DNA from: Lysobacteraceae bacterium P
GTDB taxonomy: Bacteria; Pseudomonadota; Gammaproteobacteria; Xanthomonadales; Xanthomonadaceae
Direction: 5' to 3'
Assembly (NCBI GenBank): GCA_005503055.1
Contig: SCOX01000002.1
Coordinates: 308,886 to 372,885 of the forward strand
Length of the DNA stretch: 64,000 bases
The translations under genes and the position numbers were made by a program. A model generated the notes under the pieces. That model was not told the origin of the DNA, ran no database searches, and worked only from the letters and a program-made list of their open reading frames with translations. Positions 19,189-27,973 of this stretch are shown here, piece by piece. Within the stretch, counting starts at the first letter, position 1. Each line of letters starts with the position of its first letter.

Positions 19189-20438
19189 AGACGGAAACTC
19201 AGGTCGCCGGCCATGAAGGCCGTACCGAATTCCACGCCTTTCTCGAAGCCCATCGCCTGGAAGCGCTCGCCCATCTCGCTGGGCAGCGTGAGTCGCTTCA
19301 CTTCCTGGGTGCGCTTGAACCGCTCGCCTTCGTCTTCGATGCGCTCGATGCGCTCCAACACGCCGGCCAGGCCATTGCCGAGCAGGAAGCTCGCCTGCGA
19401 GCAATAACCGGCGAAGTCGAATCCCGCCGCGACGCCCGCCTCCGCAAGCGCGGTGAAGTCCACCGATGCAGTGAGGTCCTGCAGGCCCGGCCACAGCAGC
19501 GGTTCGCCATGCATGCGGTGGCGGTAGAACGCGCGCAGGGTGCCGTCGTTGCGCTGCGGCAGGTAGAACTCGCCACGCGGGTAGCCGTAATCGACGAACA
19601 ACATCGCGCCGCGGCGCATGCCGCCGGACACCGCCTGCACCCAGTACGGCAGCTGCGGCAGCGTTTCGGAGCGGTAGCCGTGTTCGAATTCGCGGCCGAG
19701 CTGGCGCTCCACGTGGCGCACCGCGTTCGACAGGAACGCATCGGCTGGGCGAAGCACGCGCACCAGCTCACCGTCTTCCACGGCGACGTGCTCCTCGTAC
19801 ACCTCGCCGGACTCGATGGCGAAGCGCGGCGTCGGCAGCGCGTCGATCACTTCGTTGGCGAACAGCACCCCGTCCCAGTCGTCATCGAACGGCCCGTCGA
19901 GCCATTCGACCAGTTCGAACAACGGCGGCACCAGGCGTTCGCGCAGCCGTTCGCGCTGGCGATGGCGCAGTTCCGCGCTGGGTTCGAGGATGCAGTAGCG
20001 GTCGGGCAGCGCGTCGAGTTCCATCAGCCGCTTCAGCACGACTTCGGCGAACGCACCCGTGCCGCCGCCCAGTTCGAGGAACCTGCTCGGCGAAGACTCC
20101 GCGCCCGCATCCGTGCCGATCTGCTGGAACACCGGTGCCAGACTGTCGGCCACGCAAGCGGCGAAGATCGGGCCGATCTCCGGCGCGGTGACGAAGTCGC
20201 CGCTTTCGCCGAACTTGCTGGCTCCGGCGCTGTAGTAGCCCAGACCCGGCGCGTACAGCGCCAGCTCCATGAAGCGCGAGAACGGGATCGCGCCGCCGTT
20301 GTCGGCGATCTGCGCGCGGATCAGTTCGCCCAGGCGCGCGCTGTGGGCGAGCGCGTCGGCGTCGGGCGCCGGCAAGGTGCCGGCTTCGCGCTGGCGCTCC
20401 TGCGCGCCGGGGCGATGCGAGGGGGATTCGGTGGACAT
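19185..20438 (-). CDS. MidA/NDUFAF7-family class I SAM-dependent methyltransferase
   Basis: This 417-residue protein belongs to the MidA (COG1565, DUF185) group. It has IPFSRFMELALYAPGLGYYS (about residues 50-70), FVTAPEIGPIFA, the SAM-binding FLELGGGTGAFAEV (about 115-128) and FANEVIDALPTPRF. LFVDYGYPRGEFY follows near residue 280 and DFTALAEAG later. The mitochondrial homologue NDUFAF7 dimethylates an arginine of a complex I subunit; the bacterial substrate is not established. The ATG at 20438 gives a family-like N-terminus after a short Gln/Arg-rich leader. It diverges from pteridine reductase with starts 75 bp apart, and overlaps the VanZ gene. Confidence 0.88.
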   Translation of the reverse strand: MSTESPSHRPGAQERQREAGTLPAPDADALAHSARLGELIRAQIADNGGAIPFSRFMELALYAPGLGYYSAGASKFGESGDFVTAPEIGPIFAACVADSLAPVFQQIGTDAGAESSPSRFLELGGGTGAFAEVVLKRLMELDALPDRYCILEPSAELRHRQRERLRERLVPPLFELVEWLDGPFDDDWDGVLFANEVIDALPTPRFAIESGEVYEEHVAVEDGELVRVLRPADAFLSNAVRHVERQLGREFEHGYRSETLPQLPYWVQAVSGGMRRGAMLFVDYGYPRGEFYLPQRNDGTLRAFYRHRMHGEPLLWPGLQDLTASVDFTALAEAGVAAGFDFAGYCSQASFLLGNGLAGVLERIERIEDEGERFKRTQEVKRLTLPSEMGERFQAMGFEKGVEFGTAFMAGDLSFRL

Positions 20439-20512
20439 GCGGCATCGCGGTGGGAACACTGGCCGCTCAGGATACGCCACGGCCTGGAGAGACCCGTCAT
20501 GAGCATGCTCCG

Positions 20513-21265
20513 TTGACCACGCCCCACTCCGCCACGACACCCGTCGCCCTGGTCACCGGCGCGGCCCGGCGCATCGGTGCGTCGATCGCGCGCATGCTGC
20601 ATGCGGCGGGCTACGACGTCGCGCTGCATTACCGCGAGTCGTCGCAAGACGCGCATGCACTGGCGGAGGAGCTCGAGGCGGTGCGCGCCGGCAGCACGTT
20701 GCTGCTGCAGGCCGACCTGGCGGAATTCGACCGCCTGCCCGAACTCATTGCGCAATGCGTCGGCCGATTCGGTCGCCTCGACGCGCTGGTGAACAACGCC
20801 TCCGGCTTCGCCCCGACGCCCATTGGCGCGACGACGCCCGCGCAATGGGACGCGCTGTTCGCCAGCAACGCACGCGCACCGTTCTTCCTGGCGCAGGCGG
20901 CCGCACCGCACTTGCGCGCAACGGGCGGCGCGATCGTCAATCTCGCCGACCTCTACGCCGAACGCCCATTGCGCGAGCACTCTGTCTACTGCATGGCGAA
21001 GGCCGCGCTGCTGATGATGACGCGCTCGCTCGCACTGGAACTGGGCCCGCAGGTGCGCGTCAACGCCGTGTCACCGGGCGCGATCCTGTGGCCGGAAGAC
21101 CGCACCGACACCAATGCGCAGCAGGCGATGCTCGCGCGCACGCCACTGGGCCGCACCGGCACCCCGGACGAAGTCGCGCAAGCCGTCCGCTGGCTGCTGC
21201 AGGACGCCCACTACAGCACCGGGCAGGTGCTGCATCTGGATGGCGGGCGGATGCTGGGGGTTTAA
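20513..21265 (+). CDS. pteridine reductase (FolM/PTR1-type SDR)
   Basis: This roughly 250-residue short-chain dehydrogenase uses NADPH to reduce pterins or dihydrofolate to the tetrahydro forms. The glycine motif is VTGAARRIG, with the Arg typical of pteridine reductases. NNAS lies near residue 98. The catalytic block is NLADLY...YCMAK: the usual serine is replaced by Asp and YxxxK is intact, as in PTR1 and FolM. The start is ambiguous. The best match is the TTG at 20513, which overlaps the stop of a five-codon frame (ATG at 20499, preceded by GGAGAG), so coupling is possible. A GTG at 20450 would add 21 residues without homology. Confidence 0.85.
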   Translation: MTTPHSATTPVALVTGAARRIGASIARMLHAAGYDVALHYRESSQDAHALAEELEAVRAGSTLLLQADLAEFDRLPELIAQCVGRFGRLDALVNNASGFAPTPIGATTPAQWDALFASNARAPFFLAQAAAPHLRATGGAIVNLADLYAERPLREHSVYCMAKAALLMMTRSLALELGPQVRVNAVSPGAILWPEDRTDTNAQQAMLARTPLGRTGTPDEVAQAVRWLLQDAHYSTGQVLHLDGGRMLGV

Positions 21266-21335
21266 GCGCGCAGGAATCGCTGCCGCGTGACCGTTGCATG
21301 CGCTACCAATTGAGATGTCCGTGGCGGCCTGTGAT

Positions 21336-21785
21336 CTTGTTGTTGTTGTTGTGTTGCTGTCGCTGTCGCTGTCGAACAGTCAAACAAATCGCTAGCCCCG
21401 AAGGGCGCCGCACAGGACGTGCGGCGGTGAGCGCTGAGCCATGGAAGGCGAATCGCGAACGCGCCTACTCCCCATCCGGTCGTGGGATTGGGTTGGGCCC
21501 ACTGCCCTTTCTTTTGGTTACTTTTTGACCGAAGGGAATCCAGTCGGACTTTGGGCAAGCAAAGAAAAGTGACCCGAGCGGCGCAGCCGATCGGAAACTT
21601 TGCTTCTGCGTTGTTGTTTCGTTTTCGGAATGGGACAGAGCAGGAGCAAGATCAAAATGGGTTCCAGCTTTCGCTGGAATGACGTGACATAGCGGGACGC
21701 GTGACAGCCTGGGTCCCGGCCTTCGCCGGGCTGACGTTCCCGAGGGCGTTACGGCCTGGGTCCCGATCTTCGCCGGGATGACGGC
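21336..21785. repeat. composite repeat block, copy B
   Basis: The order matches copy A. It has a TTG and CTGTCG simple repeat (21338-21378), the conserved core with GCCGCACAGGACGTGCGGCG and GGTTACTTTTTGACC (about 21398-21650), the TTCCAGC-TTTC-GCTGGAA hairpin (about 21663-21680) and two CCCGG-CTTC-CCGGG type hairpins up to 21785. It fills the convergent gap between pteridine reductase and the DUF6159 gene. Confidence 0.8.
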
Positions 21786-21848
21786 AAGGAACGCACGAGC
21801 GAAACAGCGACCAAGAGCGCCGGCGCGTCCGCACCGGCGCCCCGAACA

Positions 21849-22673
21849 TCACTTCGCGGCGAACGCCGATTCCAACTGCAGCGCCCGGAACGCCGGCGGC
21901 GCCTCGCCTTCCATCGCATAGCGGTACAGCGCGGCCGCATAGACGCCGCTCAGCGCCGCCTGGAACACGCCCATCAGCAGCAGACCGATCACGAACAGCA
22001 CGATGATCACGATCGCAAGCGCCACCGACAATTGCGCGGCCACCCAGGCCAGCAACGCGCCGACCGCGATCACCGCGAAGGAAGCCATGCCGAAGACCAG
22101 ACCGATGCCGACGTTGCCGATCGCGTTCTCGCCCCAGGTGCGCTTGAGCAGGTTCGCGCTGCGCTTGAGCCCTTCGAACGGACCGACTTCCTGGTGCACC
22201 AGCACCGGCACGACGAGGAACGTCGCCAGCGTCCAGGCCGCGCCCAGGCCGCCGCCGACCAGGCGCATCAGCACGTTGTCGTCGTCCTTCATGCGCTTGA
22301 GCAGCACGCCCACCGTCGCGGCGATGGCCGCGTAGCCCAGGATCGCCGGCAGCCGCGCCTTGGCCGCATTGAACCCGTCGGCCAGCGTCGGATCGCCGCC
22401 TTCCAGCCGGATCATCGCCGCGGCGACCAGCGCGCTGTTGAAGAAGATGATCACCGTGTACTGGCAGAAGTAGAACAGGAACACCCAGATCACGCTGGAC
22501 GCGAAGCCGTGGCTGAAGACGCGCCAGCCGATCGCCGGCACCAGGAACGTCGCCAGCACCACCAGCGTGGCGATGGCCGAGACGATCGGAAACACCATCA
22601 GTTCCTTGTCCGAACGCAGCACTGCCGCGCTCGCCTTCACCAGCTCCCAACTGCGTGAGAACTTCTCGAACAT
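21849..22673 (-). CDS. DUF6159-like multi-pass membrane protein
   Basis: This 274-residue protein has six or so hydrophobic helices and starts FEKFSRSWELVKAS, the pattern of DUF6159 family proteins. A conserved KRSANLLKRTWGEN amphipathic segment lies near residue 185, and the C-terminal ALYRYAMEGEAP segment is on the cytoplasmic side. No enzymatic motif is visible and its function is unknown. I chose the ATG at 22673 with GGGGAA upstream; an in-frame ATG at 22697 is possible. It is transcribed in the same direction as folK (gap about 110 bp), and ends at repeat block B. Confidence 0.75.
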   Translation of the reverse strand: MFEKFSRSWELVKASAAVLRSDKELMVFPIVSAIATLVVLATFLVPAIGWRVFSHGFASSVIWVFLFYFCQYTVIIFFNSALVAAAMIRLEGGDPTLADGFNAAKARLPAILGYAAIAATVGVLLKRMKDDDNVLMRLVGGGLGAAWTLATFLVVPVLVHQEVGPFEGLKRSANLLKRTWGENAIGNVGIGLVFGMASFAVIAVGALLAWVAAQLSVALAIVIIVLFVIGLLLMGVFQAALSGVYAAALYRYAMEGEAPPAFRALQLESAFAAK

Positions 22674-22784
22674 CGCGATTTCCCCAAAGTCCCCCATGGA
22701 CCAGCGCGCATCCTCGGTCCGATGGGCCGGTCGCGGCAAGGGGGACGCGCGGGAATTCGGACGGCCGGCGCGGTCCTGACCGCG

Positions 22785-23267
22785 TCAGAGCGCGATCGAT
22801 TCCAGGGCCGCGCCGTGCTCGGGATGGCGCGCCCACAACTGCGCCAACGTCTGCCCGGTGCCGGGCACGACGACATCCGGCGCGATTTCCGCCAGCGGCC
22901 GCAGCACGAAGGCGTGCTTCAGTTCGGGCCGTGGAATACGCAGGTTGCCCGCGCCCTCCAGCGTCAGTCCGTCGAACAGGACGATGTCGATGTCCAGCGT
23001 GCGATCGCCGTAACGCGGGCCGCTGCGGTCGCGGCCGTGCGCGTCTTCGAGCGCATGCAGCCACGCGTTGAGCGCGTGCGGATCCAGGTCGCTATCGATG
23101 ATCGCCGCGGCGTTGTGGAAGTCCGGCCCGTCGAAGCCCACCGCGCGCGTGCGGTACACGGGCGAGACGACCACCGCGCCGAAGCGCTCGCGCAAGGCGT
23201 CCAGCGCCGCGCGCAGGTGCGCGGACGCATCGACGTTGCTGCCCAGGCTCAGGTAGGCGCGGCTCAT
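22785..23267 (-). CDS. folK: 2-amino-4-hydroxy-6-hydroxymethyldihydropteridine diphosphokinase
   Basis: This 160-residue enzyme transfers pyrophosphate from ATP to 6-hydroxymethyl-7,8-dihydropterin, the step before dihydropteroate synthesis in folate biosynthesis. It shows the HPPK features YLSLGSNVD at the N-terminus, VSPVYRTRAVGF, DFHNAAA, GPRYGDRTLDIDIVLFDG (metal-binding Asp pair) and the C-terminal IPRPELKHAFVLRPLAEIAP. The start at 23267 gives a standard N-terminus. It lies 19 bp after folB, which supplies its substrate, so the two form an operon. Confidence 0.95.
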   Translation of the reverse strand: MSRAYLSLGSNVDASAHLRAALDALRERFGAVVVSPVYRTRAVGFDGPDFHNAAAIIDSDLDPHALNAWLHALEDAHGRDRSGPRYGDRTLDIDIVLFDGLTLEGAGNLRIPRPELKHAFVLRPLAEIAPDVVVPGTGQTLAQLWARHPEHGAALESIAL

Positions 23268-23286
23268 CGCAATGCCGGGCACTGCG

Positions 23287-23640
23287 TCAGGACGCCGAAC
23301 GTTCGATCGACACGCCCACCGCGCGCGCACCGCGCACCGCGCCGGGCTTGCTCAGCTTCAGGCGCACGCGCTGTACGCCGAACTCGGTCAGGATGATCTG
23401 CGCTACGCGTTCGGCCAGCGTTTCCACCAGCCCGAAATCGGACTGGCTCACGAACTCCTCCACGCGCTTGCTGACGGCCTTGTAGTTGAGCGTGTCCTCG
23501 ATCGCATCGGTCGCGGCCGGCACGCGGTTGTCGAAGGCCATCTCGATGTCGAACACCAGCGGCTGGCGGATGCGCCGCTCCCAGTCGTAGATGCCGATCA
23601 GCGCCTCGATTTCGAGGCCTTCGATGAAGACGTGGTCCAT
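23287..23640 (-). CDS. folB: dihydroneopterin aldolase
   Basis: This 117-residue enzyme converts 7,8-dihydroneopterin to 6-hydroxymethyl-7,8-dihydropterin and glycolaldehyde. It has the FolB signature IEGLEIEALIGIYDWER with the substrate-binding Glu, then LNYKAVSKRV, the VETLAERVA helix and KLSKPGAV with the catalytic Lys. Length is normal. It overlaps a much longer open frame that runs on antisense-like through tsaD, but homology begins at MDHVFIEG (ATG 23640). An inverted GGGATTCG repeat pair separates it from tsaD upstream. Confidence 0.95.
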   Translation of the reverse strand: MDHVFIEGLEIEALIGIYDWERRIRQPLVFDIEMAFDNRVPAATDAIEDTLNYKAVSKRVEEFVSQSDFGLVETLAERVAQIILTEFGVQRVRLKLSKPGAVRGARAVGVSIERSAS

Positions 23641-23644
23641 GGGG

Positions 23645-23745
23645 CCGGGATTCGGGAGTGGGGATTCGGGATTCGCTGAAGCGGAAAGCTTACCGCGCAC
23701 GCGCGCCGCTCTTACGATTCCCGAATCCCGATTCCCGATTCCCGC
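23645..23745. repeat. inverted pair of GGGATTCG-family repeats
   Basis: The left arm holds GGGATTCGGGAGTGGGGATT and CGGGATTCGC. The right arm holds the complement, CGATTCCCGAATCCCGATTC, and further CCCGATTCCCGC. About 35 bases separate the arms. The right arm supplies the last codons of tsaD (23712-23745). A second pair is at 36646-36771. Confidence 0.75.
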
Positions 23746-24776
23746 GCTGGCGCCACGGCCTCCAGCGTCGCCATGTCCCAGCGCGGCGTTACCTTCACCG
23801 CCAGATCGCCGTGCTGCCCGGCCTGCAGGCGCAGCGCGCCGGCGAAGGCGATCATCGCGCCGTTGTCGGTGCAGAACTGCGGGCGCGGGAAGCTGACGCG
23901 GCCACCGCGCTTGCGGGTCGTCTCGTTGAGCTTCGCGCGCAGGCGTTTGTTGGCGCCCACGCCGCCGGCGACGACCAACGTTTCGCAGCCCGCCGCATCC
24001 AGCGCGCGCTCGCACTTGATCGCCAGCGTGTCGACCACCGCGTCCTCGAAGCCGCGCGCGATGTCGGCGCGCACCTGGTCGCTGCGGTCGCTGTTCTGCC
24101 AGGCGAGCAGCACCTGCGTCTTCAGGCCGCTGAAGCTGAAATCCAGGCCGGGCCGGTCGGTCATCGGGCGGGCGAACTTGAACACGCCCGGCTTTCCCTG
24201 CTCGGCCAGTGCGGCCAGTTGCGGCCCGCCGGGGTACGGCAGGCCCATCATCTTGGCGGTCTTGTCGAAGGCCTCGCCGGCCGCGTCGTCCAGCGTCTCG
24301 CCGAGCAGCCGGTAGCGGCCGATGGCCTCCACGTGCACCAGCTGCGTGTGCCCTCCGGAGACCAGCAGCGCCACGAAGGGCGGTTCCGGGCGGCCGCGCT
24401 CGGGATCGTCCTCCAGCAGCGGGGCCAGCAGGTGGCCTTCCATGTGGTGGACGCCGATGGCCGGCACGTCCAGCGCCCAGGCCATCGATCGGGCGACGCC
24501 GGCGCCGACCAGCAGCGCGCCGACCAGCCCGGGACCGGCCGTGTAGGCCACGCCGTCGAGGTCGGCGGTCGTCAGCCCGGCTTCCTTCAGGGTTTCGCGT
24601 ACGAGCGGCAGCAGCTTGCGGACGTGGTCGCGGCTGGCCAGCTCGGGGACCACGCCGCCGTACTCGGCGTGCAGGGCGATCTGGCTGTAGAGGGTGTGCG
24701 CGCGCAGGCCGGTGTCCGTGTCGTAGACGGCCACACCGGTTTCGTCGCAGCTGGTTTCGATGCCGAGGACTTTCAA
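23712..24776 (-). CDS. tsaD: tRNA N6-adenosine threonylcarbamoyltransferase
   Basis: This 354-residue protein transfers threonylcarbamoyl from TC-AMP to A37 of ANN-decoding tRNAs, with TsaB and TsaE. It has the ASKHA features [15 protein letters not shown] (residues 5-19), the metal-binding [35 protein letters not shown] and [12 protein letters not shown]. The last residues (about [10 protein letters not shown]) come from a repetitive element overlapping the 3' end and are unlike the normal C-terminus. The start is a TTG at 24776 preceded by GGAAG; a second TTG at 24839 is in frame but less likely. It diverges from rpsU, with promoter sequences between. Confidence 0.94.
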   Translation of the reverse strand: MKVLGIETSCDETGVAVYDTDTGLRAHTLYSQIALHAEYGGVVPELASRDHVRKLLPLVRETLKEAGLTTADLDGVAYTAGPGLVGALLVGAGVARSMAWALDVPAIGVHHMEGHLLAPLLEDDPERGRPEPPFVALLVSGGHTQLVHVEAIGRYRLLGETLDDAAGEAFDKTAKMMGLPYPGGPQLAALAEQGKPGVFKFARPMTDRPGLDFSFSGLKTQVLLAWQNSDRSDQVRADIARGFEDAVVDTLAIKCERALDAAGCETLVVAGGVGANKRLRAKLNETTRKRGGRVSFPRPQFCTDNGAMIAFAGALRLQAGQHGDLAVKVTPRWDMATLEAVAPARESGIGIRES

Positions 24777-24867
24777 GACGGAACTTCCGCGAGGGGACGC
24801 AGGGAGGCTCCCGGCACCGCCGGAAGCGTGTGGATTCAAGGACCTGCGTCCAGAATGAGGGCCTATG

Positions 24868-24897
24868 TTGCACCTTCAAGGAGGCCGCCGCTATAAT
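24868..24897 (+). promoter_or_regulatory. sigma-70-type promoter of rpsU
   Basis: TTGCAC at 24868-24873 and a perfect TATAAT at 24892-24897 are separated by 18 bases and lie about 50 bp upstream of the rpsU start codon. This is the best housekeeping promoter match in the window and would serve the rpsU-yqeY-dnaG unit. Confidence 0.75.
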
Positions 24898-24948
24898 GCG
24901 CGGCTCTTCCCCGGCCTGCCCGGGCCGGTTCCTGAAACGAGATTACGT

Positions 24949-25164
24949 ATGCCCAGCGTCAAAGTCCGCGAAAACGAGCCTTTTGAGTTTGCTCTGCGTC
25001 GCTTCAAGCGCACCTGCGAGAAGGCCGGCGTCCTGGCCGAGACCCGCAAGCGCGAGTTCTACGAGAAGCCGACCCAGGAACGCAAGCGCAAGGCCGCCGC
25101 CGCGGTGAAGCGCCAGGCGCGTCGCGCCTCGCGCGACGTGACCAAGCGTCAGCGCCTGTACTGA
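24949..25164 (+). CDS. rpsU: 30S ribosomal protein S21
   Basis: This 71-residue basic protein matches S21 along its full length: [20 protein letters not shown], then [22 protein letters not shown] and the Arg/Lys-rich tail ending QRLY. S21 binds the 16S 3' region and helps initiation. It is the first gene of the macromolecular synthesis group (rpsU, yqeY, dnaG), with a strong sigma-70 promoter and a downstream T-rich hairpin that probably attenuates transcription into dnaG. Confidence 0.98.
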   Translation: MPSVKVRENEPFEFALRRFKRTCEKAGVLAETRKREFYEKPTQERKRKAAAAVKRQARRASRDVTKRQRLY

Positions 25165-25216
25165 TCGCCCCTGGCGGGTCCGCGCCTCGCGCGACCCGCT
25201 TCCGGACGCATCACAC

Positions 25217-25250
25217 AAGCCGGCCGCGCCCTGCGCTGCCGGCTTTTTGT
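25217..25250 (+). terminator. intrinsic terminator/attenuator after rpsU
   Basis: AAGCCGGC pairs with GCCGGCTT and is followed by TTTTTGTG. It lies 50 bp past the rpsU stop. Because yqeY and dnaG continue in the same direction, it likely limits read-through and so sets the high rpsU to dnaG ratio. Confidence 0.8.
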
Positions 25251-25362
25251 GTTTCCGGCGCCCGGGCTTTCCCCGCCCGGACCCCGGCCTGCGGGTGACC
25301 GACGCCCCGGCCCGGCCCCCTTCCCCGCGCGCGCCGCGCGACCTGAGCCAAGGAGCAGCCCG

Positions 25363-25809
25363 ATGAGCCTCAAGCAGCGACTCACCGACGACATGAAAGC
25401 CGCCATGAAGGGCGGCGACAAGGCGAGCCTGGCGGTCATCCGCCTGATCAACGCCGCCATCAAGCAGAAGGAAGTGGACGAGCGCATCGAACTGGACGAC
25501 ACCGCCGTCATCGCCGTGCTCGACAAGATGGTCAAGCAGCGCCGCGACTCGGTCAGCCAGTACGAAGCCGCCGCCCGCGAGGACCTGGCCCAGGTCGAAC
25601 GCGACGAGATCGTCGTCATCGAGCGCTACATCCCCGCCAAGATGGGCGAGGCCGAGATCCTGGCCGCCATCGAGGCCGCCATCGCCGAGACCGGCGCCAC
25701 CGGACCGGCCGACATGGGCAAGCTGATGGGTCCGCTCAAGGCCAGGCTCGCCGGCCAGGCCGACATGGGCCAGGTGTCGGCGCTGGTGAAGAAGCGGCTG
25801 ACCCCGTAA
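25363..25809 (+). CDS. yqeY: GatB/YqeY-domain protein
   Basis: This 148-residue protein is a stand-alone YqeY. It has MSLKQRLTDDMKAAMKGGDK at the N-terminus, VIRLINAAIKQKEVDER, then the IPAKMGEAEI and MGKLMGPLKARLAGQADMG segments of the YqeY/GatB C-terminal domain. The domain resembles the tRNA-binding tail of GatB, but the role of the free protein is unknown. AAGGAG lies seven bases before the ATG. It sits between rpsU and dnaG, as in many gammaproteobacteria. A GC-rich hairpin without T tract (25819-25840) follows. Confidence 0.93.
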   Translation: MSLKQRLTDDMKAAMKGGDKASLAVIRLINAAIKQKEVDERIELDDTAVIAVLDKMVKQRRDSVSQYEAAAREDLAQVERDEIVVIERYIPAKMGEAEILAAIEAAIAETGATGPADMGKLMGPLKARLAGQADMGQVSALVKKRLTP

Positions 25810-25856
25810 GAGGTTTAAGGGCCCGCCACCCGGCGGGCCCCGCAAGGAGGTGCACC

Positions 25857-26064
25857 ATGAAACGCCACGATCACCCGACCGCCAGCTTTCGCAGTCACCC
25901 GTAAGCGACGCCGCGGTTATCCGTCCGAGACCCGCGTCAAACGCGGCGACCGGATCGTCCACGCAGGCAAGCAACTGGTCGAGAAGCTCGGACGCAACGA
26001 TCCCTGTCCGTGCGGCTCGACCCGGAGGTTCAAGGAACTGTTGCCTGCGCAGCGGCCGTTATGA
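25857..26064 (+). pseudogene. SEC-C motif small protein, apparently broken by two frameshifts
   Basis: A good start (AAGGAGG, then ATG at 25857) opens [15 protein letters not shown] and then meets TAA. One base later, another frame continues [20 protein letters not shown] and [21 protein letters not shown] further +1 shift restores [12 protein letters not shown], which completes the zinc-binding SEC-C pattern CPCGS...CC. The pieces join into a plausible 70-80-residue SEC-C protein only if two single extra bases (near 25902 and 26037) are removed. Either the gene is a recent pseudogene or the sequence has two errors. The last frame runs open past the dnaG start, so the true 3' end is uncertain. 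Confidence 0.6.
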
Positions 26065-26174
26065 AGGGTCCGAACGGGCCCACTACTTCCAGGGATTGAT
26101 TCCCTGCGACACCGCAGCCGGGCACCTGCCCGGCTTCGTCGTCCCTGCCACCTGCGTGGCATCCTGTACACCTC

Positions 26175-27962
26175 ATGGCCCGCATCCCCGACGCATTCAT
26201 CGACGACCTGCTTGCGCGATCCGACCTCGTCGAGATCATCGGCGCGCGCGTGCCGTTGAAGCGCCAGGGCAAGGAGTATTCGGCGCGCTGCCCGTTCCAT
26301 GACGAACGCTCGCCCAGCTTCACCGTCTCGCCGACCAAGCAGTTCTATCACTGCTTCGGCTGCGGCGCGCACGGCACGGCGATCAGCTTCCTGATGAACT
26401 ACGACCGCCTCGAGTTCCTCGACGCGGTGGAAGAACTGGCCAAGCAGCTGGGCGTCGAAGTCCCGCGCGATACGCACCAGCGCAACGCCAACCCGGACGG
26501 CCAGGAGCTGTTCGATGCGATGGAAGCGGCGTCGAAGTTTTTCCAGAAGCAGCTGGCAGGCAACGGTCGCGCGCTGGGTTATTTCGACGGCCGCGGCGTC
26601 GACGCCGACACCCGCGCGCGCTTCGCGTTGGGCTACGCGCCGGAGGGCTTCAACGCGCTGCGCGATGCGCTGGGCACCGATCCGCGCCGCATGAAACTGC
26701 TCGAACGCGGCGGCTTGTTCTCGAAGAACGATCGCGGCCACGTCTACGACAAGTTCCGCGACCGCGTGATGTTCCCGATCCTCGACCGACGCGGGCGCAC
26801 GATCGGCTTCGGCGGCCGCGTCCTGGACAAAACCGATAACGGCCGGGAGAACGGGCCGAAGTACCTCAACTCGCCCGAGACCGAACTCTTCCACAAGGGC
26901 CGCGAACTCTACGGCCTGTGGCAGGTGCGACAGGCGCACAACAAGATTCCCCGGCTGATCGTGGTCGAGGGCTACATGGACGTGATCGCGCTGTTCCAGA
27001 ACGGCGTCGACACGGCAGTGGCGACGCTCGGCACCGCGACCACGCCCGACCACGCCGAGTTGCTGTTCCGCAACGCGCCCGACGTGTTCTTCTGCTTCGA
27101 CGGCGACCGTGCCGGCCGTGGCGCGGCGTGGAAGGCCGTGGAGTCCGTGCTGCCGCGCATGAAGGACGGGCGCCAGGCGTTCTTCCTGTTCCTGCCCGAC
27201 GGCGAGGATCCGGATTCGCTGATCCGTACCGAAGGCCGCGAGGGTTTCGAAGCGCGCCTGCAGCAGGCCACGCCGTTGTCGCAGTTCTTCTTCGATTCGC
27301 TCAGCGTCGACGTCAACCTGCACACGCTGGAAGGCAAGGGCCGCCTGGCCGAACGCGCGAAACCGCTGCTCGCACAGATTCCCGACGGCGCCTTCGGCGA
27401 CCTGATGAAGCAGCGCCTGACCGAACTCACCGGCGTCGGCGCGCGTGCCACCACGCCGGAGACGCACGTGCCCACGCAGCGCGCACGCGCGTCGGCCAAC
27501 GCGCAGCACGCGAACAAGCCATCGCTGGTTCGCAGCGCGATCACCATGCTCCTGCAACAGCCCGCGGTGGCGCTTGCACTGCCGTCCTCGCTGCACTTCG
27601 CCTCGCTCGACCAGCCGGGCATCGGCCTGTTGGTGGAGATCATCGAGCTCGTGCACGGGCGCCCGGACATTTCCACCGGCCTGATCCTGGAACACTTCGC
27701 CGATCGCAGCGAAGCGCCGGCGCTGACCAAGCTCGCCACCGCGCGCGCCGTCGAGACGACGGCGGCAACGCCGCTGGATGCGCGCGTGCTCGACGATTCC
27801 GAACGCCGCCAGCGGACGTTCCTGGACGCGATCGGCCGGCTCGACGCACAGGCGTTGCAGCAGCGCATCGAGTCGTTGCAGTCGCGCGTGGCCTCGCTGG
27901 CCGATGCCGAGAAGCAGGAGCTGCGCGAGCTGCTGACCCTGAGCGCGCAGCTGCGCCGCTGA
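26175..27962 (+). CDS. dnaG: DNA primase
   Basis: This 595-residue primase synthesises RNA primers for lagging-strand replication and associates with DnaB. The N-terminal CHC2 zinc domain is intact (CPFHDERSPSF near residue 40, YHCFGCGAHG near 62). The TOPRIM core has VVEGYMDVIAL near residue 266 and FCFDGDRAGRGAAW near 312, with the catalytic Glu and Asp residues. The C-terminal helicase-binding domain is recognisable by QQRIESLQSR and the terminal helices. Length is typical. The next gene is an S9 peptidase rather than rpoD. Confidence 0.97.
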   Translation: MARIPDAFIDDLLARSDLVEIIGARVPLKRQGKEYSARCPFHDERSPSFTVSPTKQFYHCFGCGAHGTAISFLMNYDRLEFLDAVEELAKQLGVEVPRDTHQRNANPDGQELFDAMEAASKFFQKQLAGNGRALGYFDGRGVDADTRARFALGYAPEGFNALRDALGTDPRRMKLLERGGLFSKNDRGHVYDKFRDRVMFPILDRRGRTIGFGGRVLDKTDNGRENGPKYLNSPETELFHKGRELYGLWQVRQAHNKIPRLIVVEGYMDVIALFQNGVDTAVATLGTATTPDHAELLFRNAPDVFFCFDGDRAGRGAAWKAVESVLPRMKDGRQAFFLFLPDGEDPDSLIRTEGREGFEARLQQATPLSQFFFDSLSVDVNLHTLEGKGRLAERAKPLLAQIPDGAFGDLMKQRLTELTGVGARATTPETHVPTQRARASANAQHANKPSLVRSAITMLLQQPAVALALPSSLHFASLDQPGIGLLVEIIELVHGRPDISTGLILEHFADRSEAPALTKLATARAVETTAATPLDARVLDDSERRQRTFLDAIGRLDAQALQQRIESLQSRVASLADAEKQELRELLTLSAQLRR

Positions 27963-27973
27963 GTCGGGGCGCG

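Noticed and set aside
23287..24879. A 530-residue minus-strand frame running from tsaD into folB
   Set aside because: Only the last 117 residues (FolB) have homology; the rest is an off-frame reading of tsaD.
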